Assembly (NCBI GenBank): GCA_028274465.1
Contig: CM051457.1
Span: forward strand, 69,848,496 to 69,912,495
DNA length: 64,000 nt
Direction of reading: 5' to 3'
Origin: Plantago ovata
Taxonomy: Eukaryota; Streptophyta; Magnoliopsida; Lamiales; Plantaginaceae
Numbering within the stretch: the first letter of the stretch is position 1; each line of letters starts with the position of its first letter. Shown here one piece after another: positions 9,619-20,589 of this stretch. Made by a program: the position numbers and the translations under genes. The notes beneath the pieces are model-generated. The model saw only the letters and a list, made by a program, of their open reading frames with translations. It was not told where the DNA came from and ran no database searches.

Positions 9619-12015
9619 ATGTCTTTAGGAGACGCTCCCTTGCTGAAGCTGGAAAACTATGAAAAATGGAAAAACAACATGATGCTACATCTTGAGGCCA
9701 TTAGTGATGAAATGGTCACTGTCATAAACGATGGACCTATCAAGATCACTAAACTTGAGAGAAGGTTTCCTCACAAAACCACAGAAGCTGGTAAGGAAAC
9801 TATCTTAGGTGAACCAGTCGATACTGTCGTTCCAAAACCAAGAGAGGAATGGACTTCTGACGAAGCCAAAAGATTCCGTCTTGATGGCCAAGCAAGAAAC
9901 ATCATCATTCGATCAACTCTGGATACTATACAATGCAAACTGTGGGGTGCCAAAACTGGGAAGCTTGGAAAATGGTTCAAGATCTTTGCGTTGGATCTGA
10001 TAAAACCAAGGAAAACAAACTTGAAGTGCTTAAGTTAAAGTTCCAGAACTTTAAACAAGGTACAAATGAGTCACTGGAAGACTTGGATTTCAGATTCACA
10101 ACTCTAGTAAGTGAGATGGCTGCCTTAGGAGTTGGAATCTCTATTCAGATTCTGAGAAGGTAAAAACCATTATTAGAAGTCTGAACCAAGAGTGGATCCA
10201 TACTCAGAATTTCTATTATAATCAAGGAATGCCAAATATCACACCTACAGAGTTGTTCTCTCATCTTGCTACTGTCAACTACGAGACAAAGCAAAGAGAA
10301 AATGTGTTTGCTTAAAAATCGCAAAACATTGCTCTTGCTGCAAAGCCGTCATCTTCTGAAAAGAAGAATGATAAAGAGCCTGCTGATGAAAATGCTTTAG
10401 TTGTTAAAAACATGAAGAAATTCATCAGTAAGGAACTTGAAAGGCGAAAAGCAAAAGAGAAGCTGAAAAAGCATCTTGGTAACAACTACCATAAATACAA
10501 GAATGAGGATAGCTCACTGAACAAGCAAGCTCAGCAAGCAAATTCTTCAGAAGAACTAGAAGTTGGCAACGATCTCTGCTTTTATTGCAAAAAGCCTGGA
10601 CACTTCAAAGAAAATTGTCCTTTGCTGAAAGGTAAATCTGCTGAAATGAAGAAGAAGTTCAAAAGGGCTTTGATTGCTGAAGAAAAGAAAAAGCTTCAAG
10701 AAAAAATCGATGCGTTGTGCATTGATACTAGCTCTGAAGACAGTGAGGTAGAGAGCTCAGACACTGAAGAAGAAGAAGCCACTCTTGATGTAGAGATTGG
10801 CAAGGAAGTATGTGGAATAGCTATGGAAGCTTATCCAGATGTGTCAAACTACGAATTCTGCCTCATGGCCGGTCTGACTCTGACTCAGAAAGTGAAGATG
10901 ATATTGACCTAGATAGAATTCAAGGAAAAATCGAAAGATTTGAGAAAACTCTGAGCAAACAGCAAGAGAAACTACAGAATGCTGAAACTCTGACCAAGCA
11001 AACTACTGAAAAGTATGTTTTGCTAAAAGAAGAGTCAGAAAAGAAGGATGGTGAAATATTGCATCTTAAGAAGTTGATTGCTGAAGCTAGAGAGAAAAAT
11101 TCTCAAATGGGAATAGAATTGGAAGAGTATTAGTCCTCAATTCTAAAGTTGCTTGCTGAAATACAAGAAATGAAAAAGATGAAAATCAATTTCAAATCTT
11201 ATGCTGATGCAAGTAATACGCTGACTGAACTAAACTCTTATCTGAGAGATCCATCTCAAAAAGAAGGTTTAGGTGCAACGTATGAAGGTGATGATGTAAT
11301 AATCTTGAGTAAAGACAAATCACCAATTACCTTTGTACGTGCAACTGATAGTGGTCAACCAGAACTCTATCAGATTGGTCAATCTAAGGTTGCTGAAATA
11401 TGCAATCAAGTACCTACGACCGTAAAGCCCGCTGTTGCTACTCAAAGTAACAAGACTTTAAAAGGAAAACATGTTGCTAAAGAGCAAACTGTTAAGAAAA
11501 AGGATGATGTAAAGCATTCCGCCAAATAAGTTGCTGGAAAGCAATTTGTTAAGTCAAAAGGCAAGATTACTAAAAGCAATCAGAAGACCTTTGCTGACAA
11601 ACCTGAATCAAGTAAGGTTGTTGAGACAAAAGCTCAGCATTCTCCGAAAAGTGGACTTGGTTTCAAAACCAAGCAAAGTCAACTCTTTCATGAGTATAAG
11701 CAAAGTCAGCAAAGATACTTTAAAGAGATGAATAAAACGAAGCCTAAGAGTTCTAACAAAACTCAAAACGCTAGGACTAGAAGGAACCTTGCCAGAAAAG
11801 AACTTACTGAAAAGTATGTTCAGCAAAAAGGTCAACCGAGCAAGACACCACATCAGAAAGTAGATTTGATTAGCAATAATCAAAAGTCTTTCGGCTTAAA
11901 ACCTTCTAGTTCCTCAGCAAGTAGAAAACAAGTAAAATTTGAAAAACTAAAAACTTTGGTTTCCACTGGACGCTTTCTTGAACATGTTAATGGACATCCA
12001 ATATTGGATAATTAA
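9619..12015 (+). pseudogene. Sirevirus gag, broken
   Basis: It begins at ATG 9619 (MSLGDAPLLKLENYEKW), a copia-type gag start, about 90 bp after the PBS. A UBN2/retrotran-gag region follows, frameshifted near 9960 and 10140, with an in-frame stop near 10313. A CCHC knuckle (CFYCKKPGHFKENC) lies at about 10579-10620. An acidic stretch, a long coiled coil (about 10920-11250) and a Lys-rich linker (about 11440-12000) complete the long gag typical of Sireviruses. Further frame breaks occur near 10900, 11130 and 11529. It keeps about 45 codons (after RLDG) that the - strand copy has lost. Confidence 0.85.
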
Positions 12016-12207
12016 CTTGTTTACTCTTGATTGTGAAGACTTCAGCCACGGAGACAAACAATGCAATTTGGCAGTTTTACAGTGGTTGTGGAAAGCACAT
12101 GACGGGTAACAAGAAAAACCTTATAAACTATAGACGGTGATCTAAAGGTCTAATAATAAGGTTTGCCGGTGGAGGCTTTGGTTCTACTAAAGGTTATGGT
12201 GACGTGA
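12016..12207 (+). pseudogene. Sirevirus protease start, catalytic Asp lost and cut by insertion
   Basis: It is homologous to 33364-33668 of the - copy, where the aspartic protease motif reads WHFDSGCGKHMTG. Here the codon for the catalytic Asp reads Tyr (FYSGCGKHMTG), so the protease would be inactive. The homology stops at 12207, after GGTGACGTGA, and resumes at 63350 with CGTGAAG. The break is therefore an insertion, not decay. Confidence 0.75.
12203..12207. repeat. Target site duplication CGTGA (left copy; right copy 63350-63354)
   Basis: The - strand Sirevirus has a single CGTGA at the equivalent pol position. Here it occurs on both sides of the 51-kb block 12208-63349. Confidence 0.75.
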
Positions 12208-12662
12208 TGTAACGGTGCCGATTTTTTTAAAATAAAATATTTTCTCAGAAAATAAAGAAATTTTAGAATTTGAAAGTAACGGTAGTCAATAAATACAATA
12301 ACAGACTTTGGCGCTAATACGCTTACAAAATCAAAAGAATAACGGTTCAACGGTAACTAAAATATTTCAAAATAACCAAATCCAACGGATAGTGAAGAAT
12401 TTAAATAGTTTTTCTTCTTATTTCGAAAGAACAAAAATCCCAATGTAACACCCAATCCCAACTCTCAATCGCTGGACGCCTAGTCTTGTTTGCCTTCAAA
12501 AGAATCTACAAGGAAGGGATTTTGAAAACAGAAAGAGTGTGAGATAAAGGATCTCAGTGAGGTTCGAATTTTTAAAAGACAGAAAAGATTAACAGTTTTT
12601 GAAAGAAAGCGTAACACATAAGACAACAAATAGAGAAAAGAAACAGAACAGAGAAGACAGAC
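12208..12662. other. First fragment of the probable solo LTR
   Basis: It is non-coding and AT-rich. It opens TGTAACGGTGCCG, with a run rich in aaaataaaat, and ends in the target duplication CAGAC of the - Sirevirus. No gene is visible. Confidence 0.5.
12658..12662. repeat. Target site duplication CAGAC (left copy; right copy 37788-37792)
   Basis: A perfect 5-bp duplication directly outside the two outer LTRs at 12663 and 37787, as left by copia integrase. Confidence 0.9.
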
Positions 12663-14496
12663 TGTTGGTCCCTTTAAACAACAAGAAAAGACTAGAGGGG
12701 GGGGGTGAATACTCTTTTCAAACTTTCGTCGTTTAAAACTTTCTAGCAAGAGCTTATTACTTTTCAGTAATGAGTTTGCTGATACTTAACTTTCTCAGCA
12801 AGCGTAAACTACTTTTCAGTAGCTAGGTTTGGATACTTAAAATCAGAGAGCGGAAGTCTTTGATAAAATAAGTGCTCTTTCAGTAAATAAAGGTTTAAGC
12901 AAGTGATGTGAGTGACTGTGTACAGACAAATATGATTTGCTGAAAACTAAGTACAGTAAGTAAATCACACAAACACTTTTATAGTGGTATCTGAGAGTGG
13001 CGTAATCTCTCAACTAATCCACTTTGTCCTTTCTAGGACTGAATCCACTAAGATATGATTGAGGTTCCTTACAACTCCTATATAGAGTGATTCAAACAGA
13101 AACCAAAGCACACTTGCTTTGTCTCCAACCTAATCTAGAGAACGCAACCTTGTTCTCCACCAAACTTGGTACTTTTAATCAGCGAAACTATGCTCGATTA
13201 ATTTCCCCCTGAATATCACGCCTGAAAGGGTGTATTTTCAGTTAGAGAGTTTTGGGGTGAGATAATTTAATTATAACTTATTCAGTTACAACCAGTAATC
13301 TAAGAAACAAAACTTTGAATACTTTGCAGTAAACAAGTTTGATTGTTTCTGGTGTCAAGACTTGTTCTTGTTCGAAAGAAAGAAAGAACACTTAACTAAT
13401 TTCTTAGTCGTGCAAATTCTACTTCTTCACAAGTAGCTTACTCAAGCTTTAAGTCTTGGAACGGATCAATGGCAGTATAGAGAGTTTTGGGGTGAGATAA
13501 CTTAATTATAACTTATTCAGTTACAACAAGTAATCTAAGAAACAAAACTTTGAATACTTTGCAGTAAACAAGTTTGATTGTTTCTCGTGTCAAGACTTGT
13601 TCTTGTTCGAATGAAAGAAAGAACACTTAACTAATTTCTTAATCGTGTAAATTCTACTTCTTCACAAGTAGCTTTCTCAAGCTTTAAGTCTTGGAACGGA
13701 TCAATGGTAGTATAGAGAGTTTGAAGGTATGTGAGTTTAAGCACAAGTGAGAGTTTGATCACGTTGTTGACACACTTCAACTCTTTGCCGGATGACCTCT
13801 ATTTATAGTGAAAATAAGGAGCCGTTTGAATTTTAAATTCCAAGGCTTTTGATCCTTAAGATGTCACTATCTTGCTTTTGTACTTTCAGCAGCGTCCTTA
13901 TTTGTCTTCTAGTCTTCATGTCCTTCGCGTGTAAGCTTTGCATTTAATGCTTATTTGAATAGAATTCAAACAGTAACAATGGAGCGCAAATGTAAGTACT
14001 TTCAGCAAGAGGTCACATATGTTCCATCAGCAAGTGGTCAGTCTCAGTTTCAGCAAGCACAACCTACTCTGTCTTTCAGATTTTCACTTATGCAATGCTG
14101 TTGCTGAAGTTTCCACTTTATGAGCAACATGTGCCTTTGTAGATACCAGTCTTCAGAAATCTTCTAGTCTTCAGATCTTCGAATTCTTCAAGTCTTCAGA
14201 TCTTCAATAATCTTCAAGATTCTGAGCGGTTTCTAAATGCTTCAATAGTTTGTTTGTAAAAACAAAGTACATCGTCAGCAAATGCTTCAATAGGTTATTT
14301 TCTTTTCCGAAAACAAGATAGATCATAAGCGGTAAAAACCAACCTATCTAGCACCTAATATAAGTCTTTAGCAAACGTTCCTCTTTTACAATGTCCTTAA
14401 AATTCTAAATTCCTATGGACCTTAAAAGTACTAGTTACTGGACTTTCCTTAATTTAGCATGGTTAATTGCTCATCAAAATTACAAGTTTCCTAACA
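12663..14496 (-). repeat. 3' LTR of the - strand Sirevirus (1834 bp)
   Basis: Read on the - strand it runs TGTTAGGAAACTTG to GGGACCAACA. The opposite end is followed not by a PBS but by the target duplication CAGAC, so this is the 3' LTR. It differs from the 5' LTR at only scattered positions. Confidence 0.92.
13245..13714 (-). repeat. 235-bp tandem duplication inside the 3' LTR
   Basis: The units are 13245-13479 and 13480-13714, both starting gagagttt. The 5' LTR has the same duplication, the + strand LTR does not. Confidence 0.9.
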
Positions 14497-14514
14497 ATGC
14501 CCCTTTTTTATGTT
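14497..14514 (-). other. Polypurine tract before the 3' LTR
   Basis: The - strand reads aaaaaaggggcatt directly upstream of TGTTAGG. Slightly different from, but collinear with, the tract at 23776-23793. Confidence 0.7.
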
Positions 14515-14759
14515 AGCAATCCATGGCTAAATTAATTGTTACCCTATTAGACGTTTCTGATGTTGAATAAATCAGTTGATTAATGCAAGCATACTTGAAT
14601 AATTAAACAGTAAGCATAAGTAAATTGCATAATCAAAAACCAATAAGAGTCAAAAGCTTCATTGCTGATAGTTATCTTTCAGAAGTTTACAAGAAGTAGC
14701 AGAGATAACTTTAAACAGAATCAGCAAACAAACACTTTAACAAAAACTATTACAGAGAA

Positions 14760-17700
14760 TTAAGCTCTTCCAGAAGATTTTCTCAAAATCTCTCTTACAC
14801 TCTTCTCAGCAAGTGCAGTAAATTCAACACAGTCCTTTTCGTAGTTTTCCAGAAGTCTACGGACTTGTAGTTGAAGAATTCTTGCATTTTTGCAGGCAAT
14901 ATGATGATGCTTTTCAGCATTCATTTCCATGTAATTAGTTACCCACAAATGCATGCCCCAATTGCTGGCATGGAGAAGCTGTGTATCTGAAATGTTTTTT
15001 GGATGAATCTTTCTTAGCCAGAGAAGATCTTCTTCTTGATCCTTAGCAGTGAGATAGAAGTACTCATAAGGAATCAATCCAAGTCTCTTCTTTGTTTTCT
15101 TTGTTACTGGGTTGGAGTAGTAAGCAATGCCAGGTGGTTTGATCAGATTTGGTTCTTGTCTATAAGTTTTACCAATGGCAATTCTTCTTACTGAGACCTC
15201 AAGATTCAACCATTTCCCAGCAATATTTCTTGGGAGGGATTCTTCCCTTTGATTTCTTTGAACCTTGAGTTCAATCCATTTGAACATTTGATTCAATATG
15301 GCTGTAGGAAAGAACTCATTTACCAGCAAGTCTTCCAGCTTTAAGATCCAGCAACCATGAATGTTTCTGATTACATTCTGAGTTGTTTCATCATTACTGG
15401 TCTTTGTGTATTCGATGCCGGAGCCAATAGCAATGCTGGCCAGCCTCTTTTCTTCCTGTCTTTGCCTTCTTCTTCTTGATTTAGCATTATCTTGATCTCT
15501 TGCTGAAGAGTCAGATGAGAAATGCTTTGAGTGGCCAGACGGAGTCAAGGCTGTTAAGGGTCTAGCTCTTATGGCTTGAGCTATTGTTTGATTGTCATCA
15601 TCTTCATTCATATTTTGATGACTTTCAGTATGGCAAAAATCTTGAGTTTCAGCAGCGGTTTTTCTCTTTTTGGTACTTGCTGAATTTAACTCAGATTCTG
15701 CTTGCCTTTTAGAACTTTGCTCATTTTCAGCAAGCGGTTCTATGTGCAGTGGCTCATCAACAGCAGGAGGGGTTTGGTTTCTTTTTCTGGTACTTTTCTT
15801 TTCCCCCTTAGACATGGATTGCAACATCGGAGTGATGTGAAGAGAGTAGAACTCATTGCAATTTTCAGCAAGAGTGCTTAAACTATTATACTTCATGATG
15901 ATTTGTTGCTGATCAGAAGTCATTTTTGACAACTCTTTTTGAATGTTCATCATGTTTTCTTCATGTCTTTTCTCTGTTGCGGCCTTCTCATCCATGAAAG
16001 TTTGAGCCTTCACGAGAGCGGTCTTTGCTAGCTTGAGGGCTTGACTTACATCTTCTTCATAGCTCTTGTGATAAAGACTGATGTCTTTCTGAGCTATTGT
16101 CAAAGTAGTAGTGCGTCTCAGCACTGTAGCCAATATTTTTCCAAAGTCAAGTTGGCTCTCAACAAGCAATGCCTCATCTTCTGCTTTGCAGGCATCATGG
16201 ACTTTCTTTAGTGCCAAAATTCTAGGAGTAAACTCCTCAACTCTTGGTAACGGCACTAGATGTGGTGTCAAGGACTGAACTTTTAGTTCAGAAGCAAACT
16301 GATCATCCTTTATCAGCAATTCTGCTCTTAGACCATCGTCTAAATCATTTATGTAATCGGGAGGAGGGATTTGAACAACTTTTGGATCTCTTTTGGATTG
16401 TTCATCCTCATTTTCTGATAAGTAGTCGTCATCCTCAGATTCATCAAGTTCAGCAACCTTGGAACCTAAGTCAGCAGCTTCACTTCCTTTTTGTTGAGTG
16501 GTTGCTGATGGCAACGCTTCAGACTCAAAAACTGGAGTTTCACCAGTAGTTAGTTTTAATTGAGTAGTTGCTGAATGCAACGTTTGAGACTCAATGACTG
16601 GAGTTTCGCCAGTAGTTAGTTTTAATTGAGTTTGGGACTCAATTACTGGAGTTTCGCCAGTAGTTAGTTTTAATTGAGTTTGGGACTCAATTACTGGAGT
16701 TTCGCCAGTAGTAAATGGAAGGGAGGGGACTTCCTTTGATCTTACTCCTGAAGATTGACCAATTTCTAGATCCTGCGTATGCCTTGCATGGATCAAGAGA
16801 CTGTTCTGTAGAGCGCGTTGGTAATCTTCATCTTGTTCATCATCATCATCAAGGTTTTCTTCAGTAACCTTGGCATCAGAAACTGGACTTTTGCCATTTT
16901 GCAAGGCAGCCCTTTTTCTGGCATATTCCTCTTCAGTATCAGCACCTTGCACAGGTGCTTGATTTTCAGCAGCAGCAGGAGGAGGTTGAGATTCTTGCTG
17001 AGGTTGTTGTTGTTGTTCAGCTTGCTGATTTTCTTGTGGAGTATTTTCAGCAACTGTTAATTTCAAACCTCCAGCATCAGGACTTGGACCTTGATTGTCA
17101 TCATCACCGTCTTTCTTGTCTTTGGAATCTTTCCCTTCATCATCACTTGGATCAGTGGGAATGTTCTCATCTTCTTCCTCTTCATCATCATCGGTCAGAA
17201 TTACTAGCTCAACGTGCTTGTATAAAGAAACACTTGTCACTTCCTCTTCCTCATTGATTTTGTGGGGATCAGCCACCACAGGTACAAATGAACCTTTGAG
17301 CATCACAGCTTGTTCAGCTAGAGAGGCACTCTTGACTTTTGCCTTCATATTCTCTCTGATTTGAGCAATCAGATTCGAGCTCATTTGCTGAGAATATGTC
17401 ATTTCTTCAGGGAGGATGGAGTGGACAAATGTTTCGAGCTTCAGCAGAGAAGATCTCTTTTTCTCGTTTGAAAGATGAAGATGGAGATTAGAGAAGTCCA
17501 TTCGCCTATATCTTTGCCAGTTGCTGACGGACTTAGCAACTTGTGACAAAGTAGTTCTTTTGAAGTTCAAGTACAATTCATCAGAACTTACTTGATGATC
17601 TTCAGTGATGATTACCACTTCAGTGGTCTCCTTTTGAGCCTGAAAAAGAACATTATTTAGATTAGGATTGGTTTGGAAAATTGTTTTAGAGTTCAAAGCT

Positions 17701-17783
17701 GAAACATGAATTACCTGCTGAGATTCAGCAAGCTCATGTTGTACAATTTCCATTCCTTGAGGAGCTTGAATAGCATCCTCCAT
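14760..17783 (-). CDS. Sirevirus ORF3 (env-position), C-terminal 1007 codons
   Basis: A long open frame downstream of pol and 260 bp from the 3' LTR, the place of the env-like gene in Sireviruses. Visible parts, in order: an N-terminal piece with two candidate in-frame micro-intron relics (see 17640-18008); an Asp/Glu-rich block (about residues 195-240); a Gln/Pro-rich block; four TTGETPV repeats (about 355-440); an acidic stretch; a coiled-coil-like helix (about 560-640); Lys/Arg clusters that look like nuclear signals (KSRRRRQRQEEKR); and a conserved C-terminal region (HGCWILKLEDLL, IPYEYFYLTAKDQEEDLLWLRKI). There is no signal peptide or membrane segment, so an envelope function is not supported. 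I do not recognise a characterised family. The homologous frame at 24038-26990 is broken by many single-base indels. The stop is at 14760-14762. Confidence 0.8.
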   Translation of the reverse strand: MEDAIQAPQGMEIVQHELAESQQVIHVSALNSKTIFQTNPNLNNVLFQAQKETTEVVIITEDHQVSSDELYLNFKRTTLSQVAKSVSNWQRYRRMDFSNLHLHLSNEKKRSSLLKLETFVHSILPEEMTYSQQMSSNLIAQIRENMKAKVKSASLAEQAVMLKGSFVPVVADPHKINEEEEVTSVSLYKHVELVILTDDDEEEEDENIPTDPSDDEGKDSKDKKDGDDDNQGPSPDAGGLKLTVAENTPQENQQAEQQQQPQQESQPPPAAAENQAPVQGADTEEEYARKRAALQNGKSPVSDAKVTEENLDDDDEQDEDYQRALQNSLLIHARHTQDLEIGQSSGVRSKEVPSLPFTTGETPVIESQTQLKLTTGETPVIESQTQLKLTTGETPVIESQTLHSATTQLKLTTGETPVFESEALPSATTQQKGSEAADLGSKVAELDESEDDDYLSENEDEQSKRDPKVVQIPPPDYINDLDDGLRAELLIKDDQFASELKVQSLTPHLVPLPRVEEFTPRILALKKVHDACKAEDEALLVESQLDFGKILATVLRRTTTLTIAQKDISLYHKSYEEDVSQALKLAKTALVKAQTFMDEKAATEKRHEENMMNIQKELSKMTSDQQQIIMKYNSLSTLAENCNEFYSLHITPMLQSMSKGEKKSTRKRNQTPPAVDEPLHIEPLAENEQSSKRQAESELNSASTKKRKTAAETQDFCHTESHQNMNEDDDNQTIAQAIRARPLTALTPSGHSKHFSSDSSARDQDNAKSRRRRQRQEEKRLASIAIGSGIEYTKTSNDETTQNVIRNIHGCWILKLEDLLVNEFFPTAILNQMFKWIELKVQRNQREESLPRNIAGKWLNLEVSVRRIAIGKTYRQEPNLIKPPGIAYYSNPVTKKTKKRLGLIPYEYFYLTAKDQEEDLLWLRKIHPKNISDTQLLHASNWGMHLWVTNYMEMNAEKHHHIACKNARILQLQVRRLLENYEKDCVEFTALAEKSVREILRKSSGRA

Positions 17784-18008
17784 TTGTTCATCCTGAAATA
17801 AATTTTAGTTAGATACAAGTACTAAGCTGTCAAACTTAGTTTTATTACCAAAAACATTAACTACCTGCTGAGCAGGGAGTGTTGGTTCTGGTGCAGAGGC
17901 TTCAGCAACCATCTGACTTGCATCTTGAGAAGTCTGTAGAGATAACATAATATTAGCAAAAGAATAAGTTTCAGAATTTGAAGTTTTACTAATGGTTGAA
18001 TTAACTAC
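17640..18008 (-). other. Three candidate 72-75-nt introns in ORF3
   Basis: On the - strand three segments start with nearly the same donor (CAGCAG|GTAGTTAAT or CAGCAG|GTAATTCAT) and end in AG acceptors: 17934-18008 (75 nt), 17793-17864 (72 nt, acceptor ttatttcag) and 17640-17714 (75 nt, acceptor ctttttcag). All lengths are multiples of 3. Only the middle one contains an in-frame stop (17805-17807), so its removal would join the 17805-18713 and 14760-17783 frames. The same sites are present in the second copy (26820-27200). Confidence 0.55.
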
Positions 18009-18713
18009 CTGCTGAAGAAGGACAGGTTGTGGCTCAGTCCTTTCAGCATTAACAGTTTCTTCAGCTTCATGGACTATTTCTTCAACAGACTTCTTGTCTT
18101 GCTCTATTTGAGAAAGCTGTGCGGTTTCAGCAATCTCCCTTGTCTCTGAAATGACAAGTTGAGCAGAAGCACCTTGACCCTTGAGCTCACTGCTTGTCAT
18201 GAAGACATCAATGGATTTGTTGGATGATTCTCCAATCTCCAACTCCATTTTTTGGCTTATAGCTTCCAGTACAAGCTGGACTTTGTCAATTGATGTCTTG
18301 GGTGAACTTGGGCCAGTATTCTCAGCATCACGAGATGCGTCGTTGAATAGTGCTTCTTGTGTTTCAGCTACTTCTGGAACTAGAACCATTGCTGTCTCAG
18401 CAACTGGTCCTTCAGCAAGCGGGGTTTCAGCAACTTGATGAGTTGCTTGTTCAACAACCATCTTTTCAGCAGCATCAGCAAGTGCCGCTTTTTGCAGATC
18501 AGCAGCAATGTCACTTGCTGGTTCCATAGTTGGATCATCTAAATTATCTACAATGTAGATATCTGGGACTTGGGCAGGAATTTCATTTCCACTGCCTTGT
18601 GGTCTGTTCTCAGTAGAAGGATCAACGTTGAGTCGATCATTGAAGGCTTCCGCAAACACTTCAATGTTGCTGACATAGGCTTCAGTAACCACCTTGTCAA
18701 CATCTACTGGCAA
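17805..18713 (-). CDS. Sirevirus ORF3, middle segment
   Basis: About 300 codons rich in Ala, Glu, Val and Ser (EVAETQEA, AETAQLSQIEQ), low in complexity and without a recognised domain. The frame stops at 17805 inside a candidate intron, beyond which ORF3 continues at 17783. Upstream it overlaps the N-terminal ORF3 piece in a different frame. The frameshift near 18950 that separates them is present in both copies, so it is either a true mutation of this element or a second splice. It is probably one continuous protein with its neighbours; the copy at 27014-27890 has indels. Confidence 0.65.
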   Translation of the reverse strand: MPVDVDKVVTEAYVSNIEVFAEAFNDRLNVDPSTENRPQGSGNEIPAQVPDIYIVDNLDDPTMEPASDIAADLQKAALADAAEKMVVEQATHQVAETPLAEGPVAETAMVLVPEVAETQEALFNDASRDAENTGPSSPKTSIDKVQLVLEAISQKMELEIGESSNKSIDVFMTSSELKGQGASAQLVISETREIAETAQLSQIEQDKKSVEEIVHEAEETVNAERTEPQPVLLQQVVNSTISKTSNSETYSFANIMLSLQTSQDASQMVAEASAPEPTLPAQQVVNVFGNKTKFDSLVLVSN

Positions 18714-20059
18714 ATGCGTTTCAGCATTTGTCTGGGAATTGTCTGAGAGGTCTTGGACAGCAGGAACTGACTTGCGAGCCAGTGTTTTCTTCCTTGTGTT
18801 TCCGGTCCTTTTCCTCTTAGGTACGGGGTTTGCTGATGACGCTGCAGTCTGAGTGTCATCATCAGCTTTCCTCTTTTTCTTGTTAGATTTCTCCAGTTTC
18901 CCAGAGGCATCAATAGTTGCATTTTCAGCAACGGCTGTTGTACCCGTACCTTGTTGATTTTATTTTCATTTGTGTTACCACCACCAACAACAGTTTCATC
19001 TCTAAGTTGCTGAGTGGTAACATCTGCATCTGTTGTATACCTTTCTTGCTGGCTTGTGCTGACAACATTTGCAGTTGTTGTCTTCTTTGATTTTTCTAGT
19101 TTCTTGCCAGCAATCTTAGGTACATTCTGCTTGTAGAATGATCTTCCCACATTGCATACAAACTTCTTGATTGGCAATGGGTTTCTCAGCTGAATCCTGA
19201 AATGTTCAAGGATGTAGCATATCTTGATTCCATACATAACTGGAAAGGAAGGTGAGACCTTGTTGTCTTCTACCTTTACCTTAAACTTAGTAACACAATC
19301 AACAAGCCTGTTGAAAATGTACTTAGCCCAGTTAAGTTCTGTTTTATTCTCATGGATATGCATCAGCAGCGGCCATCTTCTCAGGCCTACTTGGTCAATT
19401 CCTCCAACTTGGGAGTCAAGTACTTTTATCAGTAGCAGAGCTACTAGACCAAGTGAATGGCAGAGATGCTTTCTCTTAACGTGCTTTGTCCAAGTCACGG
19501 GAGCAATCTCGCCTTTCTTCATTTTCTCATTTCTGACGTCACTGTAGAAAGCTTCAATTTCTTCGTCAGTGCAGTGACGTCATCTTCAGTTCCAGTGGTT
19601 GGAATGTGAAAAATTTCCGCTAAATGAGTCCATTTCAGGACGATTTGCGTGTTCTGAACTGTAGTAAAGATCACTTTTTCAGTGACTCCTTTACTATCAG
19701 TAAGGGACTGGATTTCTGCATTATTGTAGAATTCCATTAATCATCATGCTCACTTGCTTAGTGCGAGCAGATATAAAGTTCATGAGGCCTTGCTGCTTGA
19801 TAAACTCAAGCGCCTCTTCATTCTGTCATCGTCATCGTTCTTGTTCATAGAAAGTACCTAATGTACTTCTCTTTTGCAAACCCTCCCATTGCATCAACAT
19901 CTCACACTTTGCAGTGTCAAGATATGACGGAGGCATAGGTCGTTTTCAACACAACTTTCGTTGTGTTTGTAGCCGGAGTAGTCACCGGAGCAGTGCGTGT
20001 TTCAGCACTGTCAACCTTTGATGACTTTGAGGACTTAGAAGACTGTCTCTTGGGGCCAT
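18704..20059 (-). pseudogene. Sirevirus ORF3, N-terminal segment (frame broken)
   Basis: The start is the ATG at 20059 (MAPKRQSSKSSK), 132 bp downstream of a TATA box. Compared with 27894-29250, this copy has an extra base near 19938, a missing base near 19571 and further small indels at 19739-19840, so it is read only in pieces (18704-19522, 19519-19737). The region from LKWTHLAEIFHIP to FPVMYGIKICYILEHF follows the pattern of the env-position domain of plant retroelements (a hydrophobic block, then W...I....L......FP...I..IL..F). Lys-rich segments follow. Indel damage is probably sequencing error near the assembly gap rather than decay. Confidence 0.6.
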
Positions 20060-20190
20060 TTCTTTTATAGAGCAGAAAATGTGTACGAAAGAGATAGTTT
20101 GCTTTTTGACCGGAGGTACAGTAGATTCAGGCTAAAATTTGCAGAGAAAGGAATGTGAGTTAAAGAATTTTGTCATTTCTCTAACTCCTT

Positions 20191-20199
20191 CTTTATATA
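20191..20199 (-). promoter_or_regulatory. TATA box upstream of ORF3 (left copy)
   Basis: TATATAAAG on the - strand, 132 bp before the ORF3 ATG and about 740 bp after the end of pol. It suggests an internal promoter for ORF3. Confidence 0.5.
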
Positions 20200-20589
20200 G
20201 TGTCTCTGGTGTGTGAGAAACTCAATCGATTTGAGCTCTCAGCAAGGGTAAAACAGAGAAACACACAGCGTTAGTGGAGCCTTTGCATTAAATGCGTAGT
20301 GGCCCACTAACTTGAAACCGTCAGAGCACTCTCTCTCTTTTGTTTTATTAACCGTTAGATTAGTAACTCCTTTTAATCAATGGCCACGATTGAATTTCAT
20401 GTCATGATTATTACGAGTTTATCTGTGCCCGATTAACGTCACAAATTGATTTTACCGAGTTTTAAGGGATTAGATTGCTTGCTGAAATAGACAAGAATCT
20501 TTTCAGCGAGTTTGATAATCATCCTAGATACTTGCTGAAAGTTCCCCTTACTTAGATATCTCATATTTTCTTAAGTTTAAAATATTTCT

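Larger units (their letters stand above)
5895..12207 (+). mobile_element. Decayed Sirevirus-type Ty1/copia element(s), + strand: ORF3 end, LTR, PBS, gag
   Basis: In order it holds the C-terminal half of ORF3 (5895-7742), a polypurine tract, a complete LTR (8003-9514), an initiator-Met PBS, and gag to the protease motif (9619-12207). It stops at an insertion bearing the target duplication CGTGA, and the same pol continues at 63350. ORF3 upstream and gag downstream of a single LTR means two tandem elements share this LTR. All frames carry stops or frameshifts, so it is clearly older than the - strand copy. Confidence 0.85.
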
